Shown here: positions 4,272 to 6,499 of the stretch, piece after piece
How the letters are laid out: each line of letters opens with the position of its first letter
Numbering within the stretch: the first letter of the stretch is position 1
Assembly (NCBI GenBank): GCA_003232595.1
Contig: QIIJ01000370.1
Span: 1 to 6,499 of the forward strand
Direction of reading: 5' to 3'
Length of the DNA: 6,499 bases
Source: Aurantimonadaceae bacterium
GTDB taxonomy: Bacteria > Pseudomonadota > Alphaproteobacteria > Rhizobiales > Rhizobiaceae
The notes under the pieces: model-generated
What the model was told of the DNA's origin: nothing
Database searches by the model: none
The model's input: the letters and a program-made list of their open reading frames with translations, nothing else
Made by a program: the position numbers and the translations under genes

Positions 4272-6499
4272 ATGATTTCATCCCGCATTGATCATTATAT
4301 CAAACCAACTTCCACTCATGCAAAAGCGCTGGTTACAGCATTGGCCCTGGTGTTCGCAGGCTCCATTCCGGCCCTGGCAATCCCGTCGCCGGAACTGGTC
4401 ATCGGTTCAATTTCAAGCATTTCGCAACTGATAGCCCTCGTCTCCGCCATGCTCGGTGGCGGCGCTGCTGCTGTCGGTGTTCGTGCACGATTGAAGAATG
4501 GCAATGTCAATGGCGGCAAACGAACTTTCCAGGTGGCAGCGGTATTATTTGTTGTTGCTTTTGTGTCGGTCGGCTTCAACTATTACCAATACACAACCGG
4601 TGCAAGCGAAGAACAGGCGCGATTACAGGCAACCCTGATCAGGCCCGCTCGCGCACCCGGCACACAAATTCTCGACAAATCCCTCAAGGTCACTCCCCTT
4701 TCAAAACAAAAGGATCACCCGCTGGGTATTTCCACAAGCGATGCGGCCAAATTACTTTCCGAGACCGCAAATGGAGAGCGCAGCGACACATTGTTTATTG
4801 ATGTGCGTGAAGGTGGCGAAAACGAGATGGGAACATTACCTGGAACTCGCCACATTCGTTTCCCGGATATTTCGGCCTCAAAAATCGATTTCACCGGCAA
4901 AAAAGCAATCCTCATGTGTTACAATGGCAATCGCAGTTCTGAGACCTGCGAACGACTGGCCAAGCTGGGTATTGACTGCAAATTCATTGTTGGCGGCATT
5001 GAAAAATGGATTGTTGAGGGTCGCTCTTTCACCGACAAGTCGGTCCGGTCATTGTCAAATCTGCGTGCCCTGCCATCTTACAACAATCAAAAGGTTTTGT
5101 TCAGCACCAAACAGGTTACCCGCCTGATTACCGGGGAAAACGCACAGTTTGTAGATGTGCGCTATCCGGGCGAATTCAAGAACGCCCGCCTGCCCGGCGC
5201 TATCAATATCCCGCTTCGCGCCACCCCATCCGTGCAACTGGCGTCAATGATTAAACAATTGCCCAAAAAACCGATCATTGCGGCCTGTTATGACCGACGG
5301 GGTTGTTTCATTTCCGAAGTGCTTGGGCTTGAGTTGACAAGGGCCGGCTATGACTATCGTGGCCGCTACACCCTGCCGTGGGAATATTTTGTGCCACCCG
5401 CACCAAAGCCCCATATCGCAGCCTGGCTGGCGAGCAGCCAAAAGGGATTGTGGCAAAACGCCATTGACCTGCTTGCCACTTTCATAGGCTGGATGGCCGG
5501 TTATGGCGGGTTATTGTTCGCCATTATAGCAATTTCGGCGATTTCCCGTCTGCTCGTTCTGCCGATATCGCTCAAGGCTGAACGCGACCAGATTATTGTC
5601 CGCAATACCGGCGATGAGTTCAAAGCTCTCAAACACCGCCTGAAGGATGACCCGAAACGACTTTCAAGAGCAATCCAGGCTTTTTATCGCGATCACGGAC
5701 TGACCCCCTTGCGCAATCTCCTTGCCCTTGCTTTCCTGCCACTGATGATGCTGGGGCTTTCTGCTGTACAACTGGCAGCGACAGAAAACCCGGTTTCCCT
5801 GTGGTGGTTTGCCGATATTTCAAAGCCCGATCCCTATTATGTTTTACCGGTTGTGTTTGCTGTTCTTGGTTGCCTCTATATCCAGTCAGCGCTGACCAAA
5901 ACACGCAAACAGGCACTTCTTGCCTGGGCAATCGGTTTCCCGCTGCTTGCCGGTCTGGTGCTGTTGTTGAGTGCAGCTGGCGGACTGTATCTGGTTGCAA
6001 GCATCGGGTTTTTGCTGATCCAGCGTGCCTGGGTGACCGGCTGGTTTGGCGGCTTCGGTGCGTATATAAAACAATTGAAGACCGGGTTTAAGAACCGCCG
6101 CATCTGCGATGGTATCATACCACTTGCCAGCACAGAATTGCTTACCGATTGCGGTAACAAGTCCTACCGGTTGTCGGCCTTGATGAGCAAAGGTCTTGCA
6201 GTGCCGGACGGGGTGGTGCTGAACCGTCATTTCATCAAGAAATTTATGCGCACATCGGCCGGCGAACGTAACAGGTTGGTCAATAAAGTCTGGAAAATGG
6301 TCAATACCGGTGAAGTTGCTGTCCGCAGTTCCGCTGCCGCAGAAGATGGCAGTGCCCAGAGTTTTGCCGGGGTTTTTGACAGCCAGATCAATGTCACACA
6401 CGAAGGGCTTGAGGATGCCATTTGCAATGTTGCAGCATCCTTCTCATCGAAACGCATTGCCGATTATGGCAGTAACGAAAATATGTCGGACGAGGGCAA
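4272..6499 (+). CDS. Rhodanese-rhodanese-YidC/Oxa1-PPDK_N multidomain membrane protein (3' end outside window)
   Basis: The frame is open for 742 codons to the right edge. Residues 17-37, about 41-66 and 85-102 are hydrophobic; the first could be a signal peptide (ALA at 34-36). Rhodanese 1 spans about 150-255, with the canonical loop CYNGNR, catalytic C216 and R221. Rhodanese 2 spans about 275-375, with an unusual loop CYDRRGC (C339, C345). A YidC/Oxa1 core follows at about 395-590: a first helix containing R426 (SRLLVLPI, the conserved Arg of the insertase groove), a charged cytoplasmic loop with FYRDHGLTPLRN, then SLWWFADISKPDPYYVLP and three further helices. From about 615 a PEP synthase/PPDK N-terminal ATP-binding domain begins: CGNKSYRLSAL (K630), VPDGVVL, VAVRSSAAAEDG (R685) and SFAGVFDS. 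Charge distribution puts the rhodaneses in the periplasm and the ATP domain in the cytoplasm. YidC family proteins insert membrane proteins; PPDK_N domains bind ATP for phosphotransfer. The combined role is unknown. Whether central His and PEP-binding domains follow cannot be seen. Confidence 0.85.
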   Translation, partial: MISSRIDHYIKPTSTHAKALVTALALVFAGSIPALAIPSPELVIGSISSISQLIALVSAMLGGGAAAVGVRARLKNGNVNGGKRTFQVAAVLFVVAFVSVGFNYYQYTTGASEEQARLQATLIRPARAPGTQILDKSLKVTPLSKQKDHPLGISTSDAAKLLSETANGERSDTLFIDVREGGENEMGTLPGTRHIRFPDISASKIDFTGKKAILMCYNGNRSSETCERLAKLGIDCKFIVGGIEKWIVEGRSFTDKSVRSLSNLRALPSYNNQKVLFSTKQVTRLITGENAQFVDVRYPGEFKNARLPGAINIPLRATPSVQLASMIKQLPKKPIIAACYDRRGCFISEVLGLELTRAGYDYRGRYTLPWEYFVPPAPKPHIAAWLASSQKGLWQNAIDLLATFIGWMAGYGGLLFAIIAISAISRLLVLPISLKAERDQIIVRNTGDEFKALKHRLKDDPKRLSRAIQAFYRDHGLTPLRNLLALAFLPLMMLGLSAVQLAATENPVSLWWFADISKPDPYYVLPVVFAVLGCLYIQSALTKTRKQALLAWAIGFPLLAGLVLLLSAAGGLYLVASIGFLLIQRAWVTGWFGGFGAYIKQLKTGFKNRRICDGIIPLASTELLTDCGNKSYRLSALMSKGLAVPDGVVLNRHFIKKFMRTSAGERNRLVNKVWKMVNTGEVAVRSSAAAEDGSAQSFAGVFDSQINVTHEGLEDAICNVAASFSSKRIADYGSNENMSDEG

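Noticed and set aside
4100..4291. 63-codon plus-strand ORF before the membrane gene
   Set aside because: It starts with TTG, has no ribosome binding site or recognisable motif, and overlaps the start of the well-supported gene at 4272 in another frame.
4741..5127. 128-codon plus-strand ORF in the rhodanese region
   Set aside because: It is a shifted frame over the rhodanese 1 coding sequence, whose catalytic loop is in the main frame.
5629..6457. Overlapping minus-strand ORFs inside the membrane gene
   Set aside because: They are antisense to a frame with clear YidC and PPDK_N motifs, and their translations show no domain pattern.

Overview
The window looks like part of an accessory locus from a proteobacterium, most likely an alphaproteobacterium. 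That guess rests on the gene types (a BTAD/TolB-like/TPR regulator beside a YcaO protein and a nitrile-hydratase-leader-like small protein) and on mixed, moderate GC; no taxonomic marker gene is present. All functional calls come from reading motifs, not from searches.

Layout. Bases 1-1229 hold the 3' part of a YcaO-domain gene (+), cut by the left edge. After a 107-base gap comes a complete gene at 1337-3367 (+). It encodes a 676-residue regulator with a winged-helix DNA-binding region, a bacterial transcriptional activator (BTAD) region, a TolB-like segment and C-terminal TPR-like repeats. Its end carries a hairpin plus T-run that looks like an intrinsic terminator. Facing it, with 3 bases between the stop codons, is a 144-residue acidic protein on the minus strand (3805-3371). 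This is the best candidate for a RiPP precursor, with an NHLP-like body and a short C-terminal CxxxC tail. Bases 3806-4271 are a non-coding divergent region rich in symmetry: a perfect 10-bp-arm palindrome, a nested inverted repeat and an imperfect direct repeat. From 4272 to the right edge an open frame of at least 742 codons (+) encodes a multi-domain membrane protein: three N-terminal hydrophobic segments, two rhodanese domains, a YidC/Oxa1-type insertase core, and the start of a PEP-synthase/PPDK-type ATP-binding domain.

How the parts may work together (inference). YcaO enzymes use ATP to activate peptide backbones, making azolines, or thioamides when a sulfur source is supplied. A YcaO next to an NHLP-like small protein and a dedicated regulator suggests a ribosomally made, post-translationally modified peptide system. 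The divergent rhodanese-YidC-PPDK protein could be its membrane component (insertion or export, sulfur handling, phosphoryl-transfer energy), or an unrelated neighbour. Predicted topology puts the rhodanese pair in the periplasm, where YidC normally has its P1 domain, and the ATP-binding domain in the cytoplasm. I do not recognise this architecture as a named family, and it is the most unusual thing in the window.
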